Below are positions 18,728-27,029 of a stretch of DNA of 64,000 bases, one piece after another (the first letter of the stretch is position 1; each line of letters opens with the position of its first letter). The stretch comes from Paenibacillus sp. DMB20 (lineage in GTDB: Bacteria; Bacillota; Bacilli; Paenibacillales; Paenibacillaceae): assembly GCF_000987955.1 (NCBI RefSeq), contig NZ_LAZU01000040.1:96061-160060 (forward strand), given 5' to 3'. Under the pieces are notes generated by a model. It had not been told where the DNA came from. It ran no database searches and worked only from the letters and a program-made list of their open reading frames with translations. The position numbers and the translations under genes were made by a program.

Positions 18728-19294
18728 GTGACTAGAGTAAGGTTGGACTTACAGCTTATTCTGCAGACGGCTGCGGAATTGGCGGATACCAACGGATTGG
18801 ATGAGGTGACCCTTGCTTCGCTTGCCAAGGAGCTTGGTATTCGGTCGCCTTCCTTGTACAACCATGTGAACGGGCTGCCCGGATTGCGACAAAAGCTTGC
18901 CCTCTACGGAATGAAAATGCTGACCGAAGCGCTTACGTTTGCGGCTGTAGGCCGTTCGGAAGACGATGCCGTCCATGCGATTGCTAATGCCTACATCCGG
19001 TTTGTCCGGGAACATCCCGGTCTATACGACGCCGTGGTCCGAGCTGCGGATTGGGACGATGAAGAAACGGATGCGGCTGCCCGCCAGCCGGTCGAGCTTC
19101 TGGTTCGGGTGCTTGGCGGTTACGGATTGAAAGGGGATGCGGCGGTCCATACCGTGAGAGGGCTGCACAGCATGCTGCATGGTTTTGCCTCGCTGGAGCA
19201 GACCGGGAACTTCAATATTCCGATCGACCGGGACGAAAGCCTGAGGATGCTCATCGATTTTTTTTCTGAAAGGCATACGCTCGTACGAAAATAA
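18728..19294 (+). CDS. TetR/AcrR-family regulator (WHG-type C-terminal domain)
   Basis: The 188-residue protein has an N-terminal TetR HTH (residues 5-50: 'ILQTAAELADTNGLDEVTLA', then 'LGIRSPSLYNHVNG'). The C-terminal ligand-binding domain has the 'VRGLHSMLHGFASLE' helix typical of the WHG subclass. GTG start preceded by GAGGAGCTG. It is a cytoplasmic repressor that probably senses a small hydrophobic compound. The target is not evident from the neighbours, and it is a single-gene unit ending at a strong terminator. Confidence 0.88.
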   Translation: MTRVRLDLQLILQTAAELADTNGLDEVTLASLAKELGIRSPSLYNHVNGLPGLRQKLALYGMKMLTEALTFAAVGRSEDDAVHAIANAYIRFVREHPGLYDAVVRAADWDDEETDAAARQPVELLVRVLGGYGLKGDAAVHTVRGLHSMLHGFASLEQTGNFNIPIDRDESLRMLIDFFSERHTLVRK

Positions 19295-19341
19295 AACATG
19301 AAAAAGCTTGACCTGCTCAAGATCGACCGGGCTTCCCGGGT

Positions 19342-19388
19342 AAAAAGATTGACTTGCTTTCATTTATGAATAAGTCAATCTTTTTAAT
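19342..19388 (+). terminator. Rho-independent terminator after the TetR gene
   Basis: A perfect 14-bp stem, AAAAAGATTGACTT (19342-19355) with its complement (19372-19385) ending in T5. Confidence 0.85.
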
Positions 19389-19546
19389 TTGAGGTATCGA
19401 AGCTAGTGAGAGTTTTAACCACGGTTAACTTTAAATGGTATTCAGTCCATCTGCTAGCTTATAATGTTGCTATAAGTATCAGGTAACAACCTGGCTTTAT
19501 GATTTCAGGTTCGGTCCCGGTACAATCCCATAGCAGGAGGTTTTCC

Positions 19547-19990
19547 ATGATCAACGATTTTTTATTTACGCGAATCGGCTATGTATATGTACCTACTTCC
19601 CATCTTGACGAATCGATTGCCTGGTATACGAGCCATCTGGAGTTTAAACTGGTTAATAAATTTGAGGACCGCGGTTCATGGTTGGCGGTGCTTCACCACC
19701 CCGGGAAACAATCGATAGCGTTGCTGCTGATTGAGACCGGGGATGCGGCAAGATTGGAAATCACCCGAAACGGCCGGCCTTTTCCGGCGATGGCCATCAA
19801 CTGCCCGGATATTGAAAAAACGTACAACGCCTTAAAACATCAGGGGGTTGACGTACAGGACCTGCATACTCTTGGGAACGGAGAGGCCAAATATTTTTAC
19901 TTCAGAGACAATGAGGGGAATTTGCTTGAGGCCGCATGGTCGGTTTGGGATCCTAAGGAGGAAATCAAAGAGGACTTCATTAAGGCATAA
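19547..19990 (+). CDS. VOC-family protein
   Basis: The 147-residue single glyoxalase-fold domain starts 'RIGYVYVPTSHLDESIAWYT', and its second half closes with 'YFYFRDNEGNLLEAAWS'. The His and Glu positions expected for a metal site are partly present ('VYVP' start, 'NLLEA' end). ATG 19547 has AGCAGGAGG eight bases upstream; an earlier in-frame ATG at 19499 has none. Substrate unknown. Confidence 0.8.
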   Translation: MINDFLFTRIGYVYVPTSHLDESIAWYTSHLEFKLVNKFEDRGSWLAVLHHPGKQSIALLLIETGDAARLEITRNGRPFPAMAINCPDIEKTYNALKHQGVDVQDLHTLGNGEAKYFYFRDNEGNLLEAAWSVWDPKEEIKEDFIKA

Positions 19991-20027
19991 TATTAAAGAA
20001 TTGCCGCCGACACCCGACAATACGGCG

Positions 20028-20198
20028 ATGACATTGATCGTGATTTCAACCATTCTCCTTCCGTTTGTCGGTCTTATCGTCGGCGGCGTTGCATCCTTCA
20101 GCGACGACCCTAACAAGCAGGATGCAGGCAAAATGCTCCTGATCCTTGGACTCGTCATCCTGATCCTTCAATTCATCCTATTTTTGATTTGGAGATAA
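20028..20198 (+). CDS. Small two-helix membrane protein
   Basis: A 56-residue hydrophobic protein ('MTLIVISTILLPFVGLIVGG', loop 'SFSDDPNKQDAGK', second helix to the C-terminus). An in-frame TTG nine codons upstream is an alternative start. No strong ribosome site is present. It lies about 35 bp after the VOC gene and ends 34 bp before the convergent ClpP stop. Function unknown. Confidence 0.5.
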   Translation: MTLIVISTILLPFVGLIVGGVASFSDDPNKQDAGKMLLILGLVILILQFILFLIWR

Positions 20199-20231
20199 GC
20201 AGAGTCAATGATGAATGCGCCTCGCGGCGTC

Positions 20232-20813
20232 TTATTTCGGCTCCAGGACCTCGTCAATAATCCCGTATTCTTTGGCTTCATGGGCGGTCATAAAATAATC
20301 CCGGTCCATATCCTTCATCACTTTCTCCACCGGCTGTCCGGTGCGCTCCGACATAATGTTAGCGAGTCTTTCCCGGGTCTTCAGGATTCGCTTGGCGGAG
20401 ATCTCGATATCGCTGGCCTGCCCCTGAACGCCTCCCAACGGCTGGTGAATCATGATTTCGCTGTTAGGCAGCGCGAAGCGCTTGCCCTTGGCCCCGGCCA
20501 AAAGCAAAACGGCTCCGAACGACGCTGCATAACCGGTGCAGATGGTATGGACCTGGGGTTTGATATACTGCATGGTGTCAAACATGCCCAAACCTGCGCT
20601 GACCGACCCTCCCGGGCTGTTGATGTACATGAAAATATCCTTATCTGGATCTTCCGCCGCAAGAAACAGCAGCTGGGCGTTAATGCTGTTAGCCAGTTGG
20701 TCGTTAATCTCCGAACCGACAAATACGATTCGGTCTTTGAGCAACCGGGAATAAATATCGTAAGAACGTTCTCCCCGGCTCGTTTGTTCCACAACATAGG
20801 GCATAAAATTCAT
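20232..20813 (-). CDS. clpP: ClpP-type serine protease subunit (divergent paralogue)
   Basis: The 194-residue protein has the complete ClpP fold and catalytic triad: Ser in 'GYAASFGA', His in 'IMIHQPLGG' and Asp in 'MDRDYFMTA'. The substrate-groove strand 'YINSPGGSVSAGL' is present. The nucleophile loop reads GYAASFGAVLL, whereas the housekeeping enzyme usually has GMAASMGA, so this is probably a second ClpP as found in several Bacillota. It would form tetradecameric rings working with a Clp ATPase. Start at ATG 20813 after AAGGAGGA. It is divergent from an ECF sigma factor. Confidence 0.88.
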   Translation of the reverse strand: MNFMPYVVEQTSRGERSYDIYSRLLKDRIVFVGSEINDQLANSINAQLLFLAAEDPDKDIFMYINSPGGSVSAGLGMFDTMQYIKPQVHTICTGYAASFGAVLLLAGAKGKRFALPNSEIMIHQPLGGVQGQASDIEISAKRILKTRERLANIMSERTGQPVEKVMKDMDRDYFMTAHEAKEYGIIDEVLEPK

Positions 20814-20992
20814 GGTGGTTTCCTCCTTGCTCATTTTGTCATAGCGACATGTAAACGAACGGGGAAGATGAATGGTTACGATGAACCGAAGAAAAAAAAG
20901 GGCTATATGTAGCGTAACGAAAAGAACTTCTCATTCGTTTACTTATCAAGCCCCCTGGCGGAAAAACAGAACAAAGGAGCTGACTGTGAAGC

Positions 20993-21724
20993 ATGGCCAA
21001 AAAGTTGTATTCGATGGAAAGGCCGAAGGATTGCGATCTGGAGCAGCTGAATGCGCTCCTTAACCGATATTGCTTGTCCCTGACGCAGTCAGTATGGGAT
21101 TCGGAAGATCTGGTACAGGACACATGGATCAAAACGCTTGAAAAGATCGAAGGCGGCAAGCATGCCAATCCCGAAGCGCTGCTTCTTCGAACCGCCAAAA
21201 ATACATGGATCGACCAGTTGCGGAGACAAAAGGTGCTTGACCGAATTTTGCAGGAAGAGAGAAATCACCTTCAGGAGGAGAACGTCCTGCACCGGGAATC
21301 AGACAGGTTTGACCTAGAGCTGGCGTTTAAAGTGTTATTGGAGCGGTTGTCCCCTCTGCAGCGAACGGTTTTCCTGATGAGGAACGTGTTCGGCTACACC
21401 GTCGCGGAAACGGCCAAAGTTCTTCGGACGACGGAGGGAGCCGTCAAGGCGGCCTGCCACCGGGCGTTAAAGGAGCTGCGGGAAGCGGATCGGAATGACG
21501 AGAACGCACGACCGGAAATGGCCGAGGAAGAGCATACCAAGGTGCTTTTAAGAACATTGGCGGCCGCATACGAAGCGGGAGACGTTTCCGAGGTATTGAG
21601 GCTTGTGCAGGGCGAGGAATCCGTGGCCCACGCCATCGGCATATTCTCGGCCAAATCGCGCCGCGGCATAAATACTTATGTTCATGCTTCTTCGACGCAG
21701 GCTGATATGATGATGGCGGCATAG
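20993..21724 (+). CDS. ECF-type RNA polymerase sigma factor
   Basis: The protein has about 243 residues. Region 2 covers residues 20-80 ('DSEDLVQDTWIKTLEKIEGG' then 'ALLLRTAKNTWIDQLRRQK'). Region 4 covers residues 115-170 ('LSPLQRTVFLMRNVFGYTVA' then 'VLRTTEGAVKAACHRALKEL'). An extra ~70-residue C-terminal tail rich in Ala and Glu follows, which may be an intrinsic control element as in large ECF groups. No anti-sigma gene follows, in keeping with such tail-bearing ECFs. It lies divergent to clpP, so joint stress-related control is possible. The AAGGAG is 14 bases from the ATG, longer than usual. Confidence 0.85.
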   Translation: MAKKLYSMERPKDCDLEQLNALLNRYCLSLTQSVWDSEDLVQDTWIKTLEKIEGGKHANPEALLLRTAKNTWIDQLRRQKVLDRILQEERNHLQEENVLHRESDRFDLELAFKVLLERLSPLQRTVFLMRNVFGYTVAETAKVLRTTEGAVKAACHRALKELREADRNDENARPEMAEEEHTKVLLRTLAAAYEAGDVSEVLRLVQGEESVAHAIGIFSAKSRRGINTYVHASSTQADMMMAA

Positions 21725-21760
21725 TGGAGAATCAAGGTTGGGGTTAGCGAATGATGAAAG

Positions 21761-21795
21761 ACGGCTGCAGGTTACAGGTGCAGTCGTTTTTTTTT
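21761..21795 (+). terminator. Terminator after the ECF sigma gene
   Basis: ACGGCTGCA/TGCAGTCGT stem (one G-T pair) followed by a long T run. Confidence 0.8.
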
Positions 21796-22104
21796 AGAGA
21801 TAAGAAAGTATAAACTTCAGAGGGTTGCCATCTTTATCTCGCAAGAACCGAGATATTTCTAATGCATCTGGAATTAAAGTTAATTCAATAGATAGTATTT
21901 GAAGATAGAATATTGTTACGACGTACAATCGGAAAATATATCGAGCGTATAGCATCCATAGGATTCGGCGGTAGCCGTTTCCTTAGAGATGCTATTTTTG
22001 ATGGGAATTCAAAACCTGATATGTGGATTATTCGTCAATTTAATTGGTTTTTCAAGGATATGCACCAATATATTCTTGTGTGCTGTCAGTTAAAATCAAA
22101 TTTT
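21796..22104. repeat. Gene-free stretch with a second copy of the intergenic repeat
   Basis: At 21796-21850 the pattern AGAAAGTATAAACTTC, then TATCTCGCAAGAA, repeats the first half of the element at 4194-4310, again between inverted arms (GAGATAAG and CTTTATCTC). The rest, to about 22104, is AT-rich. An 82-codon TTG-initiated frame there runs through the conserved promoter and is not accepted as a gene. Confidence 0.5.
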
Positions 22105-22155
22105 ACAACTTCTATACAAGATGATCTAACTTATCATATATCCACCTGCTACACT
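22105..22155 (+). promoter_or_regulatory. Conserved regulon promoter, copy A (amidase operon)
   Basis: ACAACTTC (22105-22112) begins a ~50-bp block ending in a TACACT -10 (22150-22155). The block is nearly identical to those before both solute-binding protein genes (26919-26969 and 28454-28504). In all three the start of ACAACTTC lies exactly 45 bases before the -10. There is no SigA-like -35; instead three 11-bp repeats occupy the region, as expected for activation by an OmpR-type response regulator. Confidence 0.65.
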
Positions 22156-22209
22156 TGTTGAGTAATTGAGATATCAGCATTCGCCGATCAATCGGAGTGA
22201 GGAGATAGC

Positions 22210-22926
22210 ATGAAAATGAAAAACAGAAAACATCGTCAAGGCCGCCAAGCGATAATGGTGGTAATTGTCGTTGCTTTGATAGGAATGATTTGGTCGATCT
22301 ATGAGCAATTTTCACCCTCGGTTTCCGCCGAGTTGACAGTTCCACCGATCAAAGAAACGGAAATGCCACAACAAATATCCCAACGCTACAAAATCGTGAT
22401 CGATGCAGGGCATGGAGGCAAGGATCCCGGCGCGGAAGGAGTCAGCGGCAACCATGAGAGAGCGTACACGCTAGCGTTGTCAAAGAAGGTATTCGACCTG
22501 CTCCAGCAAGAGCCAATGTTCGAGGCGTACATGACGCGTACGGACGATACCTTTGTCGATCTGGAGGATCGTAACAAATTCGCACACGATCTCGATGCGG
22601 ATGCTTTGGTCTCCATTCATGGGAACACATATACAGATCCCGATGTATCTGGCACCGAAACATATTATTATGGGGACGATAGTATTCCGTTCGCACACGA
22701 GGTGCACGAGCACTTGGTGGAGGCTGCTGGATTCAGGGATCGCGGCGTGAGAAAGGAAGGTTGGAAGATACTGACGGATAGCAACATTCCCGCGATTTTG
22801 CTGGAGGTAGGGTTCCTCACGAACCCGAGCGATGAAACGAATATGCTCAGTGAAAGTCATCAGGATCGAACGGCCCAGGGCATAGTGAACGGGATCCAAG
22901 ATTATTTTACGGATAGAGAAGATTAG
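22210..22926 (+). CDS. Membrane-anchored N-acetylmuramoyl-L-alanine amidase (Amidase_3)
   Basis: The 238-residue protein has an N-terminal anchor helix (residues 15-33). The Amidase_3 zinc domain follows (residues 60-235): 'VIDAGHGGKDPGAEG' with the first zinc His near residue 64, a Glu at 'GNHERAY', 'ALVSIHGNTY' with the second His, and 'PAILLEVGFLTNPSDE' with the catalytic Glu. This is the CwlD/LytC type, cutting the bond between muramic acid and the stem peptide outside the membrane. CwlD normally makes muramic lactam with a deacetylase, and a deacetylase gene follows here. The promoter carries the conserved regulon block. Confidence 0.88.
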   Translation: MKMKNRKHRQGRQAIMVVIVVALIGMIWSIYEQFSPSVSAELTVPPIKETEMPQQISQRYKIVIDAGHGGKDPGAEGVSGNHERAYTLALSKKVFDLLQQEPMFEAYMTRTDDTFVDLEDRNKFAHDLDADALVSIHGNTYTDPDVSGTETYYYGDDSIPFAHEVHEHLVEAAGFRDRGVRKEGWKILTDSNIPAILLEVGFLTNPSDETNMLSESHQDRTAQGIVNGIQDYFTDRED

Positions 22927-22975
22927 AAAGGGGTTAGTGACCCACCTGAAACTTCATGGAAGGGCTAGATAAATA

Positions 22976-23798
22976 ATGAAAATATCACAAAACGACAATA
23001 AAAAAAAGTAGGGCAATAAAGGCGAGAAGAAGATTTGTCGTTGTTCTAGCAGCTGGTTTCCTAATGATCTTTTTAATAGGGAAACTCACTGCTGCTCTTG
23101 AAGAAGATGTAGCAGCCAAAGAAAATATCGTACAAAGTACCAAACAACCAGCAAAACAAAAAAGATCAGATGGAAAGCCTGGGGACAAAGTTGTTTATTT
23201 AACATTTGATGATGGCCCTACTACTTTAACGGATCAATTCTTAGATTTATTAAAAGAGCAAGATATACAAGCAACCTTTTTTTATGCAGGGAGCTAATCT
23301 GCAAAAAAAACGATTTACAAGAAAGTGTCAAACGAGCCACAGAAGAAGGCCATTACGTTGGAGCTCATAGTATATCGCATGATTACAAAAAAGCTATACA
23401 ATAACGGACTGTTTGTATCAGAGATGAAAGAAACATTGTCTCTAATTGAAGATATTACAGGTACAAATCCTAAGTTGGTTCGTCCACCTTATGGTTCAGC
23501 ACCAGGATTGAAAAGCGAACAAGTTCGTAATTCAGTTGTAAACTCCGGAATTAAAGTTTGGGATTGGACAATTGATTCTAAGGACTGGGATTTAGAAGAT
23601 AATCCAAACCAAATTGTAAAAAATATCAAAAAGCAAACTAGAATGGACAGAGAAGTTATTCTCATGCATGAAAAACCACAAACCTTACAAGCACTTCCAG
23701 AAATAATTGCATTTTACAAGGAAAAAGGATATGAGTTTGCTGTATATAATGACGCTGACCATTTTTCTCTTAATTTCCAAAATGACGAACGTTTGTAA
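22976..23798 (+). CDS. Polysaccharide deacetylase (NodB domain), four homopolymer frame breaks
   Basis: Removing one base from each of A8 (23000-23007), T7 (23277-23283), A8 (23303-23310) and A6 (23387-23392) gives a continuous 272-residue protein from ATG 22976. It has an N-terminal membrane anchor (~residues 19-36). The NodB motifs are 'LTFDDGPTT' (motif 1, catalytic Asp and metal Asp), 'HSISHDY' (motif 2, metal His pair) and 'RPPYGS' (motif 3). It probably removes acetyl groups from peptidoglycan or another surface glycan. It sits 49 bp after the amidase with no terminator between, so the two form an operon. Confidence 0.85.
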
Positions 23799-23919
23799 AA
23801 GATAATTGGCTCCATGCCAAAGTTAGTGCTTGAACCTAGTACTCGGTTGCAATTTTAATGCGGCTTCTTTATCGTAGCATTAAGATAGTGACTATTATTT
23901 GTGTTAGGAGATTCAGAGG

Positions 23920-24577
23920 ATGAGCAAAAAGATTTTGATTGTTGAAGACGACGTTCATATATCCAAAATCATTAAAATGAATCTTAATATCGTGAGCTAC
24001 GAAACGATGGAGGTTTACGATGGCGAAGCTGCGCTTGAGCTAGTGCAACGGGAAAAGTTCGATCTTATTTTGTTGGATGTCATGATTCCGAAACTGGACG
24101 GTTTTGAACTTATGAAGCGAATTAGGCCGTACAATATTCCGGTTATTTTTTTTGACGGCGAAAAACTCGGTTTATAATAAAGTGGACGGGTTGAAGCTGG
24201 GGGCTGATGATTACATGGTCAAGCCTTTCGAAGCGATTGAGCTGCTGGCCCGCATAGAAACGGTACTGCGAAGATATAACAAAGAAGAACAGGTGATGGC
24301 ATTCCAAACCCTTCTCGTCGATCTGGACAAACGGGAAGTAACCAAACAGGGGGAAGTTGTAGAGCTGACTCCAAAAGAATATGATTTGCTTGTCGTTCTG
24401 CTGAAAAACAAGAACATCGCCTTATCAAGAGAGCAGTTCATCGATAAAGTATGGGGCGCCGAATATTATGGCGAAACAAGAACGGTCGATATGCATATTA
24501 AATCACTGCGCAAAAAACTGGAGTTGCAAGATCACATCAAGACCATTTATAAACTCGGCTATCGGCTGGAGGATTGA
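23920..24577 (+). CDS. OmpR/PhoB-family response regulator, one frame break
   Basis: About 218 residues after removing one T from T8 (24146-24153), which restores 'IPVIFLTAKNSVYNKVDGLK'. The receiver domain (1-120) has the acidic pair 'VEDD', phospho-Asp in 'LILLDVMIPK', Thr in 'FLTAK' and Lys in 'VKPF'. The winged-helix Trans_reg_C domain (130-217) ends in 'TVDMHIKSLRKKLE' and 'YKLGYRLED'. It acts in the cytoplasm and is partnered with the kinase gene five bases downstream. The most likely targets are the three promoters with 11-bp repeats at 22.1, 26.9 and 28.5 kb. Confidence 0.9.
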
Positions 24578-24581
24578 GGAG

Positions 24582-26021
24582 ATGAAATTTTGGCAAAAAA
24601 TTTATGTCTTCTCGATTCTGGTCTTCGTCATTATCTTTAACGCAGCCTCCATTATGGTTATCGAGCGCAGCCACAACAGAATGCTTGAGCAGGAGATCAA
24701 TAGTGCGTTAAGCCAAAATATGAGTATTCAATCCAGCGTCAACGCGATTGTACCGATCCTTCGCATCTATGATTCCATTGATTACGAGAAAACAGTTTTA
24801 ACGAGAATCGCTAATGAATTTGTTGGTACAAATAATGAACAACGTGTTTATTTGGATATCAGAAATCAGAAGAATCGGGTGGTCTTCAGTAATACCGATT
24901 TCAAAATGCCGACACAACGTGAGGAACTGGGCAAACTGGGCACGGATGAAATCAATTATATTTTACGGGACATCGATGAGCGAACGATCCTGTTTACATC
25001 AAATATGGTGGATGTTAACCGTACAAGCTATCTATTTACCTATATGGTAGATGTCACCTCTGTATATCAGGATCGTGTAGATCAGTATCAGTTCTTTGCG
25101 CAAGTGGATGTGGCGGCTTGCTTCCTCTATATGTTGATCATGTTTTTTGTAAGCCGGGGACTGACGAGATCGATTGATCGGCTGGGTCGAACGGCTCAGG
25201 TCATTGCACAGGGGAATTTCTCCGAACGCGTCCAGTTGAAATCAAAGGACGAAATCGGGATGCTGGCCTATAATTTTAACAATATGGCCGCTGTTGTGGA
25301 GGACACCATCACTGAACTTGAACGGAACAATCAAGAAAAACAGCGGTTTATCAATAATTTTACACATGAATTAAATACGCCGCTGACTTCAATTATCGCC
25401 TATGCGAATTTTATGAGAACAACCAAATATGATGAGGAAACGTTTCTGGACGGTCTCAATGTGATTTATTCAGAAGGCAAGCGATTACAGATGTTGTCAA
25501 TGAAGCTGATGAACTTGATTTTGTTGCAAGAGGATAACTTCGAGATGGAATTGTACGATTTGGGAGCGGTTATAGCTGAAATCAAGCCTGCGCTGGACAT
25601 GATGGCCAAAGAAAAGCAGGTGACTATCGTCACGGAGTGCGAATCGGGCAAACTGAGATTGGAGAAGGATTTGATTAAAGTTCTGATCTTCAATCTGGTG
25701 GACAATGCACTCAAAGCTTCGGATGAACAGCAGACCATTATGCTGCGTGTCATATGGCACGATGGGTATTGTGTGCTTGAAGTGATGGATCAGGGCATTG
25801 GGATCGCTAAGGAACATCAGGATAAAATTTTTGAACCTTTTTACATGGTGGATAAATCCAGGACAAGAAACGGTAAAGGGGCAGGTCTCGGTCTTGCGTT
25901 ATGTCAAAGTGTCGCGAGTGTCCACAATGCCGTCATCCGGGTAAACAGCAATGAAAACCAAGGCACTACCATAGAAGTCGTATTCGCGCTTACCCATCCG
26001 AAAGGAGGGATAAAGGAATGA
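24582..26021 (+). CDS. Sensor histidine kinase
   Basis: The 479-residue membrane kinase has two transmembrane helices (~residues 7-27 and ~175-195) around an extracytoplasmic sensor of about 145 residues. A HAMP domain (~195-250) and HisKA follow, with phospho-His in 'FINNFTHELNTPLTSI' near residue 269. The HATPase has the N box 'LVDNALKAS', G1 'DQGIGI', F box and G2 'GKGAGLGLALC'. It begins at ATG 24582 after GGATTGAGGAG and ends in a four-base ATGA overlap with the lipoprotein gene. The ligand is unknown; context points to a cell-envelope signal. Confidence 0.92.
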   Translation: MKFWQKIYVFSILVFVIIFNAASIMVIERSHNRMLEQEINSALSQNMSIQSSVNAIVPILRIYDSIDYEKTVLTRIANEFVGTNNEQRVYLDIRNQKNRVVFSNTDFKMPTQREELGKLGTDEINYILRDIDERTILFTSNMVDVNRTSYLFTYMVDVTSVYQDRVDQYQFFAQVDVAACFLYMLIMFFVSRGLTRSIDRLGRTAQVIAQGNFSERVQLKSKDEIGMLAYNFNNMAAVVEDTITELERNNQEKQRFINNFTHELNTPLTSIIAYANFMRTTKYDEETFLDGLNVIYSEGKRLQMLSMKLMNLILLQEDNFEMELYDLGAVIAEIKPALDMMAKEKQVTIVTECESGKLRLEKDLIKVLIFNLVDNALKASDEQQTIMLRVIWHDGYCVLEVMDQGIGIAKEHQDKIFEPFYMVDKSRTRNGKGAGLGLALCQSVASVHNAVIRVNSNENQGTTIEVVFALTHPKGGIKE

Positions 26022-26804
26022 ACAGGCTTATTTTAGTTATCATTTGTGCGTCGTTCATGATCCTGGCTACAGGGTGCCAGAGTGTTTTCAATACGATCCC
26101 CAAAGATACCGTCATGGTTAAAAAAAATAATCAGAGAGAACGAGAATTCTGAGGAGGAATATGAGGGCGTTCTGTCCCAGGATGCGGTGAAGACACTTAG
26201 TCTAAATGCTGTAAATAAGTACTTCGATGAAAATTTGACGAAGGACGAGCTTCAATTCGAGTTGGCGGTTATTGATCAGAACAAGTTTAAAGTGATGCTA
26301 AATGAGGCGGATAAGGGCCTCGTCGTTATGCCAACAGGGGTTCCAAAAGTGGTTCCAAAACTAAAGGTGAACGATCAAATTGATTTTGCTTCGTATTCTA
26401 GCGGCGTGTATTATACGACTCTGACCAAATCGACCCATCCTAATGAAGGCTATCTCATCGTGCTGAATGCGAAGGACGGCGATATCATTAGAGCTGTCAG
26501 AAGGCGAGAAACGATACAGGATGATGCCAGGTCTACAGTGGAAGACGATCTATTGGTGAAATATTACATGAACAAAGTTGCTCCTCTCGCAACAGAATTT
26601 ATTCGGGATAAAGGGAGCTATCCGTTGTCCGAATTAACGCTGAATGAGGACATGACGCGCTCGGGCGGTGTTGTGGAATTGTATTACATGAGCAAGGACG
26701 GGGATAAGCTAAAATATGCTGTCACAGCCGATTTGAAACGAAATGAAATTGTCGGTTTCAGCAAGGATGTCATGGCTCTGCTTAGTTACTATTCCAGGCT
26801 CTAA
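26018..26804 (+). CDS. Lipoprotein of the two-component operon, one frame break
   Basis: The protein has 261 residues after removing one A from A8 (26120-26127). Its lipoprotein signal peptide ends in 'LATGC' (lipid-attached Cys near residue 20). The mature part is mixed alpha/beta and hydrophilic ('LTKDELQFELAVID', 'GYLIVLNAKDGDIIRAV'), reminiscent of two repeated PepSY/YycH-like units, but I cannot assign a family. It overlaps the kinase gene by four bases, so it is probably made together with it and may modulate the sensor from outside. A terminator follows. Confidence 0.75.
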
Positions 26805-26870
26805 GCAGATCCACCTGCCTAACCCGGTGCTGCAAAACCACGCCTACGGTTTTTAGCCGCGATAAACAAA

Positions 26871-26912
26871 GGACTGTCAGGGAACCATTTACCTCTGACG
26901 GTTCTTTTTTTT
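26871..26912 (+). terminator. Terminator after the two-component operon
   Basis: A ten-base-pair stem with two G-U pairs (GGACTGTCAG 26871-26880 with CTGACGGTTC 26895-26904) followed by eight T residues. Confidence 0.8.
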
Positions 26913-26918
26913 GTTTTT

Positions 26919-26969
26919 ACAACTTCAATACAAGTCTATCTAACTCCTCATATATCCCTGTACTACACT
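26919..26969 (+). promoter_or_regulatory. Conserved regulon promoter, copy B (first solute-binding protein)
   Basis: Three 11-bp repeats, ACAACTTCAAT (26919-26929), ACAAGTCTATC (26930-26940) and TAACTCCTCAT (26941-26951), are followed by -10 TACACT (26964-26969). The third repeat covers the -35 position, where no SigA hexamer exists. The spacing is the same as in copies A and C. Confidence 0.7.
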
Positions 26970-27029
26970 TAATGGAGTAACACCGCGGGATGATCGCGGA
27001 GAGATCGATTATGGGAAGGAAGAAAAACA

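Noticed and set aside
19470..19530. tRNA-like stretch (GGTTCGGTCCCGG) before the second VOC gene
   Set aside because: Only a T-loop-like piece is present; no acceptor stem, D-arm or anticodon arm can be folded around it. I see no tRNA or rRNA gene in the window.
21913..22161. 82-codon frame starting with TTG between the ECF sigma gene and the amidase
   Set aside because: It has no ribosome site and runs through the conserved promoter block; the sequence conservation follows DNA spacing, not codons.
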